Assembly (NCBI GenBank): GCA_032622095.1
Contig: CP136061.1
Coordinates: forward strand, 234,170,944 to 234,234,943
Direction of reading: 5' to 3'
Source: Siphonodentalium dalli
Taxonomy: Eukaryota > Mollusca > Scaphopoda > Gadilida > Siphonodentaliidae
DNA length: 64,000 bases
Shown one piece after another: positions 35,311 to 47,403 of the stretch (positions are counted from its first letter, which is position 1; every line of letters begins with the position of its first letter). The position numbers were made by a program, and so were the translations under genes. The notes under the pieces are model-generated. The model saw nothing but the letters and a program-made list of their open reading frames with translations. It did no database searches and had not been told where the DNA came from.

Positions 35311-36217
35311 TATATAGTAGGAATGAAGGGATATACATTTCAATTATTATTACTTTAATATTGCGAACTGTGTTCGTACTTGCGACCTAATGACAGTTCA
35401 CATCAATCCGATAACGTCTCTTGAAGCCACATGACATACATGTGTGTCGTCGTGATTCGTCTGTGCATGTCCATGTTGAAGTGTTGGTAGTGTGATAAAA
35501 CATCCAGATCTTTGTTGAGGCTAGTCTACGTCGCAAATATTTTCACTTTGCACACTTTCACATGTCCTTGTAATCAGATAAGGCCAATTGGACGAAAGCA
35601 CCAAACGCGAAGACCGAACGCTCTCTCAAATGTTACAACTTGGCTTTTAAGTTCCAACGTCATGACGCCACACAGGGAAGCAGAACTGATTACTGAATAG
35701 ATAATTAGACTACGTCACAAATCGTCGGTTATATTCAAAGACCTCGTAAAACCGACTTTCACGCCCAAATCAAATTTTCAGGAGAGGCAAAAAACTGAAT
35801 AACTCGTGTGGCGAAACTTGTTGGGAAAGCTGGGTGACTATGTGCTCAAGCCAGACTCTCGTTCATTATTGTATTATGCACATAATTACTTTTTGCAATA
35901 ATTTAAGAGAAAATCATGATTTTGTTTTTGTGGATAATTTACGTTGTGAATTTATACGACGTTTTGCCATGTATACGAAATAACTGAATTATCGATTTGT
36001 ACTTTACAATGTTTTTAGAACCGCCTAGCGCATGGCCGTCAAAATTAGTGACAAACGGTTATAAATTATTAAATGGTAGTTATATTTGACTTGTTTTGTA
36101 CCTTTGTCGTGTGGGGAAATGCCAGAGATTAAAATAACATAAAGTAACCTATCGTGATGCATATTTGATACATTTATATAACTTTTCCCTGATGTACACT
36201 ACTAATACCATTTGAAA
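35311..36217. other. Gene-free stretch
   Basis: No supported coding region, hairpin or shared repeat was recognised. Confidence 0.4.
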
Positions 36218-36445
36218 TATGAAGCTCTCTAACATGGTATTATCAACTTATCGGTGTAATAAACTGTGAACATGTTGTTTTTGCTGAGTTACCGACGTGT
36301 TTTTGTGCTTAAGTTTCATTTCGATTTGTTGCGCAAAGTATATTATTTTCAATGGCGGGGGAACTACTCTATATTTTAAAGATTGAGTTATTCCATTGAA
36401 AATACATTTTAGTTTGAATTTTGTTGCATTCTGGGAGCCATTACG
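36218..36445 (+). repeat. Dispersed repeat shared with 48715-48960 and 49155-49430
   Basis: Shared order: GAAGCTC, TATTATCAAC, AATAAACTGTGAACATGTTG, TACCGACGTGT, TTTCGAT, TTTCAATGG, then TGCATTCTGGG. It abuts the repeat at 36450. Confidence 0.6.
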
Positions 36446-36449
36446 GGGG

Positions 36450-37095
36450 GAATCTCTTTATGATTTCATCTGTTTTTCTATTTCTCTATGGGCATCTTCT
36501 GCGACACAGACGTTTCACATGGTGATGAATTATAGTACTTTTATTTTATGGCATAGCTTGTTATTAAAACCGTATATCAAGTCACTATAAAAAATAATCG
36601 GTGACACGAAAATTAAGAGGACCTTTAAAGTCAATACAAAGTCACAATTGCAGTTAGGTTAAACTCATACCCGTCTATTCCGCGATACAGCTACGCAGTA
36701 TGTTATGGCGCTCCAGTATTCATTACGCGTCATTGCGTGGTGGCATGATTAAATCGTATGGAAGCACAGCAATTGTGTGGGCTGCGTGACGTGAATACGT
36801 ATTGAGAAATAACGTCATACGTAATGATATTCAACAGCAAGGAAACCCGCGAAAACCAAAAAAAAAATCACATTTATTGTTTTAATGTTTTAAGTTATTT
36901 CCTTCATAAAAAGAGTCTTCGTGATAAGGAACCCTCTCAATACTTTAGAATATAGAATTAACCTTTAAAATAACAAAATCTTTGGAATAGCGAACTTTCG
37001 GAATAGTGAACCTTCGGAATAGCGAACCTTCTGAATAGAGAACCTTCGGAATAGTGAACCTTCGGAATAGCGAACCTTCGGAATAGAGACATGTC
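36450..37095 (+). repeat. Dispersed repeat ending in 16-bp tandem run (copy 2)
   Basis: This is the more CpG-rich copy of the 14190-14845 repeat; for example ATACGTATTGAGAAATAACGTCATACG here versus TG/CA at several of those positions there. It ends with about eight CCTTCGGAATAGCGAA/GTGAA units (36970-37090). Confidence 0.7.
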
Positions 37096-37169
37096 CCAGT
37101 CTCAAACAGGTGTATGAAGTCACGCCAACAAGGGAAATGGATGTGTCGTATATACTATACATCACCCTT

Positions 37170-39660
37170 CTTCTTAGCAAGTCCATGCGCTTGGTGTCAG
37201 AATTGCCCAAATTATGATAAAAGCATGAAACTTGGCACATAAGTTCCTTGTGCCATACTGATCATTTTCAGATATAGACCCCATCAAGATGGGACTCTCC
37301 TTAGCAACGGCTGCTAGGCAACTACCCGAAATAATAAAATGTCTCTGTTGGGATGGTTTACAGCATTTAATTGAACTGTAGTAGTTGTTAATTACATATT
37401 GGAGGTTTAGTTGTGACATATTATGACATACAATGATGTGTGACATCAATGTAAATCATGTTGTCAATAACAACAATTGCTATGAAATGTATGCAGCTAA
37501 CCGAACAAGAAAATATTTTTTTACACTTCTCATTGACATTTTGAGGCCTTCCCGGTGATGTTTTGGGGCTAAACCGCACAACAAGTTAGTCTAGAGGTCA
37601 TATAACATGTGCCCCCCTCATTGTGTAGTATATTGTATACTGATACAGAATTAGTAGGGAAAGCAGGTGGTAATCCAACCGTTGCTAGGGACCCACCCTC
37701 CAATTTATATATGGAATCGATAGTTATCTGGTTTTCATAGCACAGGCATTCATTGTCTCTTTAGCAACGTTTGCTAGGTAGCTACAACCCATTAAATAAT
37801 CCAATTGACAATCTGTGGTCATACAAATGTTTCGAATATTTTAGGTAAATTACATTTATTCAGCTGATTCCATTGAATATGATGGGACTTAGGATGGTGT
37901 ATGCCTGATGAGTCATGATACGACCAAAGAATGAGCGTGTATACATATTGGCCACACCCATATAGTCACTCAAGCTATACATATACACCCCACTCCAGGT
38001 GTACATAGTATACACATCAATGGCCACTAAACCCTTCTATATATACCAATTGATACCATACACACCGGCCATTCATACACTCCAGGCTTTAATATGCACC
38101 TCACCCATGACAAGCATACACCACTTGTATGACCATACAGTCATTCCCTGTATACATATTCGCCACACCCATATAGCCACCCGAGATATACATACTAGTA
38201 CATACCAAACCCATAACCAAAGAGTCACCTCATATATACTCACACGACAGCCAATGACCAACCAGCTACACAGGTATGCATATACGCTTCAACAATCATG
38301 ATCATAGTCATTCCATGTACACCTATACACATTGCCCATATTAAAGCATATACCGCTCCATTTTATACATCCATACATCTCAATGTGGACCCCACCCATT
38401 ACCATATAGCCACTCCTTGTATAAATATTCACCTCACGTCACCACACAGTCACTTCCTGTCTGCCATTTCGACATACACCATGTATTAAGTCGATCAATG
38501 TTCATGATACTATGCGACAGTAGCCAAATAATATGCTCTCGCTCAGTTCCGTTTCTGTGCATTTCCGTTCAAAACATGGCCAGAGATGCTTTTATCAAAA
38601 TTCCAACTGCATCCTTTAAAATTAATTTCTCATAACTCATAAGGTACTATGACAACCAGAATATAACATTAATTTTAGTTGTAAGTTGATTAAGTAACAT
38701 GGTTGATTACCGACAGAGTCAAAATTTGCTACTTTTTCGGAACAGCAGAGATTAACGTTCGGATACATGTATATGTGGAAAATGTACTCTTTTTTTTTAC
38801 CAAATCTGGTTACCATTTTGCAAGCCATCTTGAGTCATTTTGTCTACAAGATACATCAGTGTGGCATATTTAGGATAGAATAGAACAATAAACACCTTTT
38901 ATACCAATGATAGTTCCATTTTACTTGAAAACAATGGTCCAAACGTGAAAAGTTAATTTTAGCCGGTTTTGATGCCAAATCTGTGATAAGAAAAATCCAA
39001 TAATTCTATATTGTCAGTGGTTAAAATAGTAACAGTTAATAAAGGTGCATCAGAAATATTAGTATTCATTGTATATAAGACACAATAGTTAATTTTGTTC
39101 ATCAGCCACAACTTGCATTATGGTCATTGATGCTTTTCAAATAAAAAAAAATATGGGTTGGTCTCTTAAGAACGGTCGCAATGACACATTATAACCATAG
39201 GAACTACCCATCCCTATATAATATGCACTGTGTGATGTATTAGCATATGTAAAATGTATTTCAGACTAATCTACCACCAATTCTGGTCCCAAAATGTCAG
39301 AGAAGAGTGCCAAATATACATTTTACTGTCTGTGTAGCTACATAGCAACGGTCGTTAATGACATTATGATAGGAAACAAGGTCATAAGTCTTTGTAATTG
39401 ATCCTATGTCACAAATAGAACTCAAACATGCAATCCACAACAACTAACGTTGAATGAAATACTGTAATACATCCCTTTATGAGAATTTTATACTTTCGGG
39501 TAGTTGCCTAGCGACCGTTGCTAAGCGGGGCCAAATATTGGTGGGGTCCACATCTGAAAATGATCAGTAAGGTCCAAGGAACATATGTGGCAAGTTTCAT
39601 GCTTATATCATAATTTGTGCAATTCTTACATTTTCATGCACCAAGCACCTGGACTAAATA
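37170..39660. mobile_element. Long-inverted-repeat element (about 2.5 kb)
   Basis: About 37170-37345 is matched in reverse complement by about 39490-39655. Shared blocks are CAAATTATGATA, AAGCATGAAACTTG, TGATCATTTTCAGAT, TTAGCAACGG and TAGGCAACTACCCGAAA. Weaker pairing continues inward (GTTGCTATG, TGACATTTTG) to about 37640 and 39200. The interior carries the low-complexity array at 37930-38480 and no gene. Confidence 0.6.
37930..38480 (+). repeat. Low-complexity CATACA/TATACC degenerate tandem region
   Basis: Words such as GTATACATATTGGCCACACC and CATATAGTCACTC repeat imperfectly (for example 37941 and 38149). The low stop-codon density gives long open stretches on both strands, which are not genes. 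Confidence 0.6.
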
Positions 39661-42639
39661 TGGTGGGTTAGATTTCAGCAATGTAGAATTCTGCCAGGGT
39701 TTCAGTTTCGGAACATTTTCTAACAATCTACCTCCAAATTAATCACGTTTGTCTGGGAACATTGGTGGCAGTGTTGAGCTAAATGAGCTTTTTCGAACAG
39801 GAAAGGGCAATATGAACCAGTTGCCTTCACCTGGAGTATATTGTACTAACATTGATATTTAATTCGTTCTTGCATTTCGGATGGAATTTCAACTCATTGA
39901 CTTGGACTTGAAATATGAGCCTTTCTAGTTAACTGTCAGGTCTCCCTGGAGGTTATGTTTTCCAAGATAGACTGGGTAGATTCTACTCTCGTAGTCTCGT
40001 ATATCGCTAGGTTTTCTCAGAATTTAGATAATATGATTGGTTTAGCTAGCTGGCGCGGTCGTCACGTGCTGCATTTATATATATCAATGTTCTGCACGAG
40101 ACGAACAATAATATATACTATGTACTCGTCAGTTCTAATATAAGGACATGGATGTGTCAATTAGTCAAGGTAGAGTACTCGGCGAACGGATGTATGGACG
40201 GACGGCCAAATGGTCGGGCGTCCGCATGGGCAGCCAGGAGTGAGACGGATACAGACATGTACACACAGAGCTAGAGCAATAGTAAGGCAGACAGCCAATG
40301 GATTAGTTCATTTGATATCAGAACATAGCTCGCACAAACAATAGAACAAATGTCACCCCCCTGGCCGATGTTTGAGGATCAAACTAGGTTGATAAATACG
40401 TGAAATAATTTACGGAAATTTATTTGCCGCGGAAATACTCACTCAAGTCATATATAATTTAGAACAATCCGGTCAACATCTGCTTGTCGTCTGCTTATAT
40501 ATCTCAGGAAGATCGTCCCCAGATAAATAATACAACATCAATTTAGAATGCATTTAGTAAAGGATGTGTTAAATATTCCTGATATATATCTATTGGTTTA
40601 CGGTTAATTTCTTCCTGGTGAAATAAAGAGCGTTATTTTACTTCTGCATGTTCGGAAGTTGATGCTCATGATCAAAAATTTAATACTAACCGGAATATTC
40701 CAATACAATCTTGGCTAAAACGTTGTATATACGCTTTCTCTTAAATATAATGGAAAACATTCTTCAGCGCGGGTTATTTTAATGGTTAATTAAAATTTTT
40801 GTGTCGATCTAAATCGGTTGTTTTTATTCCCCGCACGAAAATTGCACGGAGTATATAGCAATGGTTTCCGCCCGTCTGTCTATAGTCGTCCCGAACAGTT
40901 TTCCGGGAGTATGTATTTTGAGCAATTATCAACGGATTACAAAGTTTTTGTATATGAGTTCACAGGGAATATCTGAAACGAGTTCCCAAACTAGGCCCGG
41001 CCGAACATTTTCACCAGAGTTATGGCTCTTTGTGTGTATTTTTGTGTTTGTTTGGCGTGAAGCACCAACGAGAAGTTATCCAGCGTTTATTTTGAACAAT
41101 TTCAATGGATTTGAAAGACTGTTGGTGCATTGTGCTTATTCTTAAGAGGAGTTTCTGTTCAACGAGTTCGCAAACTATGCCCTGTCGTGGGCCTACAGTT
41201 TCAATAGAGTGATCGCCCGAAAATTATGGGGCCCGTGCGATAGATTTTCACCAGAGTTCCAGCCCTTTGTAATGTTTTGTCGTTGCAATTTAAATTTTAA
41301 GCCCTAACAAATAGTTACAATCTCAAACAAATATAAAATGATTTCAATTATTTTTTAGTATATTTTGAAAATGCCCATTCCGAACTTTCCCACCTATTAT
41401 ATATAGACGGTAGATACCGACGTCGGCGACTGCTTGTTTATATTTAAACTCCAATGATAGGAGTGATGGGGCCCGTGAATAATTTATTGGCCTATTTTAT
41501 TGTAATCGTATTGCCGCCGTGCAAGGTGCTACAGCGTATATAATCTTGAACTTTGGGGAATTAATAAATATAAATTATAAAGCAAATGTTCCGGAAATCC
41601 TGAATATAGCCTATATATATGACCTCATCCTCATTCCACACAGCAAGGAATGTCAATATCAAGTAGCAGTTAAATAACAGAATTCCTCTTGATATCTGAT
41701 AAAAACAACATGTGTAGTTCACAATATTGGAGTCGAGTTAGTAAATATAATGTCATTTATTATGTGATACACTGTACCCAACAGACCAGTTAATTATAAA
41801 TGACAGTATGTGTAATATTTCCTGATAAAACATTGTTTTAAAAAAGTTTGCTGGATGGTGTAATATGAACATCCAGCATTACCCTGTGGTTATCGTTAAG
41901 CTAGCTTAATGCTGTAATGGCACATACGCCCAACATACGTTGCTGATCTTGTGTAGACTACATGTCTCTCCTGTTAGCACAATATTTGATCACTACGTCT
42001 TGGAACAATGCTTTGTCAATATCCTGACAATAACCTGACAGAAAACACACACCTCTTCTCTCTTCTTTGTTTGACCGTTATGATTGTTTGGCCGCAGAAT
42101 AGACAATCGTCCTTTGAATTTATTAACAACGTACGTGCGTCTCCCCTTAAGTATATCAGCTGTCAATTGATCTAAGTATTCATGATACATGTACATTTCA
42201 CGCCGTACGGGGAGGGGTTCGAACTTGAAACTCATTCAAATGTTCAATGTGAGCAAACTGTTTTATGTTCTATCAAAATATCAGAAACAATAATTGGAAA
42301 TTACTAATATGAATGAGTTTAGATACCATGTCTGGTCAAAATAGGATAGTATTTTTGCTTATCACAAAAGGCTACCACCAACTTTGTGGGTCTATATTTC
42401 GGGAACGAATTGATATTATTGACAAAAGTATAATTCTGCACAAAACGGTGGTCCTCCATTATTATAAATATATGTGAATATATATGTGCGTCGCTCTCAT
42501 CTTTAAATTTAATTTCAATCAAGTGGATCAAATATATATTATAGTATCGGGAAAACACACATTTTGTTCAATGATCTTGACCTTTAAATATGACCTTGAC
42601 ATTACGAAGAGGTGAACCCCGTGTCAAATTTAGACAACA
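39661..42639. other. Gene-free stretch
   Basis: About 40850-41290 has diverged direct repeats with TTTTCACCAGAGTT..GGC..CTTTGT words and GTCTGTCTATAGTCGTCCC. The 94-codon open stretch there is repeat-derived. Nothing else is recognised. Confidence 0.4.
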
Positions 42640-42945
42640 GTTGGTGTTTATATAAACCTTGAAATAAATGAAATTGAAATTACGCTATACACGCAATTTA
42701 ACTCATAGTTTCGACAATCAGTCACTCCTCGTTGTCATGCATGCGTGGAAACAGGAATTTTGCTATTTGTCCTAAATATCGTTCTCGGAAATAGTTGTAT
42801 GTGGCATATATTTATTTTCTCTATAATTATGATGGTGCGCCTTTGCCATTTGTGGTGCAATTTGTTCCGGGTTCAATCTAATTCGCCTTTGCTATTCAGG
42901 AATATGTATCACCTAATATATATTGCACTATGCGCTATTTAAACA
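42640..42945 (+). repeat. Segment duplicated at 44625-44905
   Basis: Long shared blocks include TAGTTTCGACAATCAGTCAC, GGCATATATTTATTTTCTCT and ATGATGGTGCGCCTTTGCCA in the same order and orientation. It flanks one side of the terminal exon at 44.2 kb; the other copy flanks the other side. Confidence 0.75.
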
Positions 42946-43299
42946 CTGTTCTAAATTTCACATGTTTGTAATTTGTAGAATGTGAGCTCTATGCGCGTAG
43001 AGTAGAGCTTCATGGTATGATCTCCGAGCAACAATTCCAATGATCGTCCATGCTTTTAAAGCGTTAGCCAATAAAGAGCGTTCTAAAATAAGATCGTTTT
43101 GTGTGAATTGCGCCATACCAATGGCTATTATATGCACGCGTGGGGGGGGGGGGCGAGTACGTCCGTCCGGGTTGTCCAGATCATATAACTTCAGTAATAT
43201 TACTCAGAATGCCATACTATTTGGTATAATTATGTCGTTCATATTTAAAAGACGCAAGTTAAAGTCGTTAATGTTCTCAGTCCGATGATTTTGTTTATG

Positions 43300-43545
43300 G
43301 AGTTATGCCCCTTTTCGGCTTATAATTCGATTTCTATTTGGTCCGGATGACAACTTGAGCAATATTCATAGGAACTTTTCTTATATTTAGCATGTGGTTC
43401 ACTCTTGAGAAGACGCGTGTCAAATTCTAAAATGGTCACGCTCCGGTGTTTTCGCGGAGTCATGCCCCTTTTGGCGACTTCGGTGTTTTTGGTTTGTCCG
43501 GATAATATCTTGAAAGATATGTACATCATCATAAATCAATGGCAG
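43300..43545 (+). repeat. Repeat shared with 46480-46800
   Basis: Shared words: TTGGTCCGGATGA, TTCTTATATTT, GCATGTGGTTCAC, GTTTTCGCGGAGTCATGCCCC and TTTGTCCGGATAATATCTT. In both places the block lies downstream (lower coordinates) of an IGFBP-like terminal exon, so it belongs to the duplicated unit. Confidence 0.65.
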
Positions 43546-43961
43546 TGGTACCGCTTTATTGTTCACATTAGATAATTAAAGCATAGATCAGAATAATGAT
43601 CGTGGATCTCCCGCGGGAGTTCAAACTAGGCACCACACGAGTTCTTGCTTGATGGTGAAATGGTTGATAGACTGATCAGGAAAACATGAGGAATTCTTAT
43701 TCTGCTGAGGATAGGGGCATCTCGAAAACGAAGGCCTTTTTTATTTGTCCATTCCACTATACATACATTGCCATTTCTTTGTCAAAGTCAGTCGCGAAAT
43801 TTATTTTCCGCATTTCCCAATTTTTGGGCTACCGGTGAAGTGTGAGTGATGATGGGGTTTCCTGATAGTAATTAATGGCCGTCCATTTCAGCATGCCTGG
43901 TGCTTACTGGTGCCAGTATACCTACTTGATTAAAACACATAACAAAACACAACTTTCCATT

Positions 43962-43967
43962 TTTATT
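43962..43967 (-). terminator. AATAAA signal of the terminal exon at 44.1 kb
   Basis: AATAAA on the minus strand is about 119 bases after the TAA at 44086, in the same context (AATGGAAAGTTGTGTTTTGTT) as at 47961. Confidence 0.65.
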
Positions 43968-44085
43968 CAAAGATGGTCTCTAAATCCGCACCATTCACAG
44001 CACGTGGTGTAGCATCCAGCTTATTTTCGCACTATTATGAAAATATCCTCTCTCTAAATTCAACGCTCGTTATACTGTGTCGCAT

Positions 44086-44226
44086 TTAGTGAGCATTGGA
44101 ACACGTGCCTTGGGATCCCAGCAGCGAGCTGGAGTACAGGCAAACTAGGCCAGTGTCACATCGTGGGGGTGGGGGTCCACCCATGAGATGGAGTCCACCG
44201 GGGAATCCGCAAGCCTCACCCTCAAC
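44086..44226 (-). CDS. IGFBP-N-like terminal coding exon without visible exon 1
   Basis: The exon is 141 bp, phase 0, with acceptor TTAATTTCTAG. It encodes 46 residues beginning VEGEACGFPGGLHLMGG, then RCDTGLVCLY and GTCSNAH, ending in TAA. All four cysteines of the second IGFBP-N half are present and the frame is intact. No copy of the signal-peptide exon is visible between this exon and the next paralogue at 48.2 kb. It may be an alternative last exon of the gene starting at 51659, the remnant of a gene that lost its first exon, or a gene whose first exon I missed. Intact frame, intact acceptor and kept AATAAA favour use over recent decay. Confidence 0.65.
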   Translation of the reverse strand, partial: VEGEACGFPGGLHLMGGPPPPRCDTGLVCLYSSSLLGSQGTCSNAH

Positions 44227-44624
44227 CTAGAAATTAAGATATGTTCATATTAGAGTTTGCGAGGAATCGGTTGTGGGCTTAAGCAGAAATTCCATTTCAC
44301 TATTGAGGTGGATTATTCCAACTATTACCTGAAACTTTCCAACTATATAACATTTCCAACCTAATTTCCCCATACATGGTTGGAAATTTCCAACATATTG
44401 CCATTTCAGTTCAAACAGATGTTGCCGAAACAAAGATATTATTCGACTTTTGGTTTAAAAGCAACAACTTTTACACAAAATTCTGGTTGAATTATCAGAA
44501 CAAAATAATTCAAACTGATTTTGGTCTGAAATTTCCAGCCAATATTGTGACAGCAATGAAAGTTCCATCTGTTGAACTTTTTTTTAACCAAAATCAAGTG
44601 GGTCAAATATATATTGTAGTAACA

Positions 44625-44905
44625 AAATTGAAATTGAAATTCTCGCCATACGCACAATTTAACACATAGTTTCGACAATCAGTCACTCATCGTCGCCATG
44701 CATGTATGGAAACAGAAAGTTAGTTATTTGTCCCAAATATGGTTCTCTGAAATATTTGTATGTTGCATATATTTATTTTCTCTATAATTATGATGGTGCG
44801 CCTTTGCCATTTGTGGTACAATTTGTTCCGGATTCAATCCTAATTCGCGTGTATACTATTGAGGAACACGTATTAGCTAATATAATTATATTACATTATG
44901 TGAGC
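44625..44905 (+). repeat. Segment duplicated from/to 42640-42945
   Basis: Same blocks as listed for 42640. The two copies bracket the terminal exon at 44086-44226 as direct repeats about 2 kb apart. Confidence 0.75.
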
Positions 44906-45661
44906 TCTATGTGCGTAGCCAGAGTAAAGATTCATGGTATGGTCTCATGTTGGACTCATCGACCTATGACGTATGGGGCCTAGCTCTGGTGCAATTATAA
45001 CTCATTGTTCGCTAATGATTATATCCAGATCTGGAAGAAATGTGTCACCACTCAACAGCCGACGTTCCGCATAAAACAGTCCGATTACGCCTGGTGTAGT
45101 TTGACGAGTTATTCGATCCAATAATTATGTATGGCTCGTGTTCTTTGATCACGAAATATCCGGAAACATGGGCCAACCATCCGATTTTAATGCCATTGAT
45201 AGCACCGATTTATAGTGTATGTTATGACTCGACAACGGCATATCGTACCAATTGGGTCGCAACAAGTGTGCTATTGGACATGTCAACAAAAGTCAATTTA
45301 GGTCGTGCGCTAATTTCATGTAGATATGTTATGGACTGTTCTATATCAGTGTTGCAAAACAACACTGTTATGACTTAATTCGACGTTAACTGTAAATGTT
45401 TTTGTAACCACGAACCTATTAGATACAGCTAAATTCAAATTGGCGCGCCTGTATATACTTGACCCAAAACACCCAGCTGTAACGTGATATAGTTCGAACC
45501 AATCATGGCTTTGTATTAAAGCCGAATCTGAAACGGTGACGGAATCTGACGAGGTTTGCCGAATGGGTAAGATCTATTGCCAACGAACAAAAATTCCAAT
45601 GATCGTCTCTGATAAAGAGCGTCCATGTTTTCGTTTGATAAGTGGTAAACAATACATAGAG

Positions 45662-45819
45662 GATATCTAGTGTTTTTGAGTGGATACCGAAAAATATGTC
45701 ATGAGTGAGCGAGACAAATGTTTATTTTCGCGAGCGGCTTGCCGCGAGCGAAAATAAACACTTGTCGCGGTCACGAATGACATATTTTTCGGTATCCACT
45801 CAAAAAACACTAGATATTC
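45662..45819. mobile_element. Foldback element, arms about 75 bp
   Basis: Left arm ATCTAGTGTTTTTGAGTGGA..ACCGAAAAATATGTCAT pairs with right arm ATGACATATTTTTCGGTATC..CACTAGAT; the centre is GCGAGCGGCTTGCCGCGAGC. The hairpin is nearly perfect over its full length. No coding capacity. Confidence 0.75.
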
Positions 45820-46479
45820 TTTTTATTATACGCATTTCCAAAGAAATTCACCATTTACGACGTTAAATGATCTCACAATCGATGCATCATTTTTGAAGCC
45901 ATCAGCTGATCGATGCCTGTTCACGCAATGCTACTTCACCATCCGCAGAATATAAAAATATAGTTCCCATATTCTTCCCTTTATTTCCCCCCATAAATAT
46001 GTCGAATTTCAACATAAAATAGATTTTAATCATAACTGTAATATCAGTGAATATAATATAAATTATAATATCACAATGGGTTCTTTCACTTTGTCTTTCT
46101 TCAACAGTATTGGTACACGCAAGTGAATCGGTCGCACGGTCGAGCTAGTGTGAAAGTATATTCTTCTATATCCCCTTCTGTGTGATATCGATGTTTATAT
46201 AAACACTTAATTTTCTATAATTAACTGTTGAGCGTATAATAAAGAGCGTTATCAAATCAGATCGTTTATACTCGTTTTCAACGTAAAACTGATGTACGAT
46301 TTGTGGGGGTTTTTGCAATTCTTGTGCCATAAAAATGGCGGTGTTTGTGAGTATTTGTGTAAGTGAAGTATACTATTACTCAGAATTCCATAATATTTGG
46401 TACGTGTCGTTCACATTTGAGAAGATGCAAATTAAGGCCGATAATGTTCACGGTCCCTTTTGGAATTAAAATTCGTAAG

Positions 46480-46800
46480 TTTTATTGGGTCCGGATGATA
46501 ACTTAATTGTAAAATATTTAACAGACTTTTCTTATATTTGGTATGTTTTTTTTACACATTGGAAGGCTCAGATTAAGTCCGAAAATGGTCACGGTCCAAT
46601 TATTTGAGTACTATTCAATATAATTTCTTGGTTTTTGGCATGTGGTTCACTATTGAGAAAACGCAGGTCAAGTTTCGACAACAGACACGGCCCGGTGTGT
46701 TTTCGCGGAGTCATGCCCCGTTTGGCTACTTCGCTGATTTTGGTTTGTCCGGATAATATCTTCAACGACATCTACAGCAACACAACTCTATGGCATTTGA
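46480..46800 (+). repeat. Repeat shared with 43300-43545
   Basis: A second copy of the TTGGTCCGGATGA..GTTTTCGCGGAGTCATGCCCC block, followed by a partial further unit to about 46930. Confidence 0.65.
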
Positions 46801-47034
46801 ATGTTGTTCACATGAGATAAAGCACAGGTCAATTTCGATTATAATCTTGTAATACTCTGCAGATTTTTCAGTCGTCCGGATAATAACTTGAGTAATAATT
46901 AAAAATAGTTTCATGGCATTGGGAGTGTGTTTCGATCACTTTTATGAAAAGGCAAAAGTGCTAGAAATATAAAAAAAGATAAACAAAAAATACAACCCTT
47001 AGTCTAGATAATTGTGCATTGTGGATTTTTTTTA

Positions 47035-47403
47035 CCCTGTGCCAATGCATTCTCTTATATATGCGAGTCGACAATAGGTCGCCTCGCATATATAAGAGAA
47101 TGCATTGGCCTAACAATTTTTTACAATTTTAATAATATTTTCTTGTATTCTTTATCAATTTTATAACTTCACCCATACAGAGCCCCAGACAAACATGAGC
47201 AGACGACACTCTTCTATATGCTTCTATATGTGTGTGGGGCTCCATGCAGGGTAATGGATGTTTTTTATTTTATGTCCTAAAAATTGTAAGAAACATTTAT
47301 TTAAAAAAAAATGATAAAAAATTGTTAGGCCAATGCATTCTCTTATATATGCGAGGCGACCTATGGTCGACTCGCATATATAAGAGAATGCATTGGCACA
47401 GGG
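47035..47403. mobile_element. Paired-hairpin element, stand-alone copy 3 (369 bp)
   Basis: CCCTGTGCCAATGC..GCATTGGCACAGGG is flanked by TA on both sides (47033-47034, 47404-47405) and here lacks the surrounding TTAA MITE. The same 69-bp hairpins are present, with one mismatch (GTCGACAATAGG). The spacer is longer and holds an inserted block (about 47168-47262) whose ends AGAGCCCCA / TGGGGCTCC are inverted. Confidence 0.78.

Noticed and set aside
37999-38301. 100-codon open stretch rich in Tyr, His, Thr and Ile
   Set aside because: It comes from the CATACA/TATACC low-complexity array, which lacks stop codons in several frames and on both strands.
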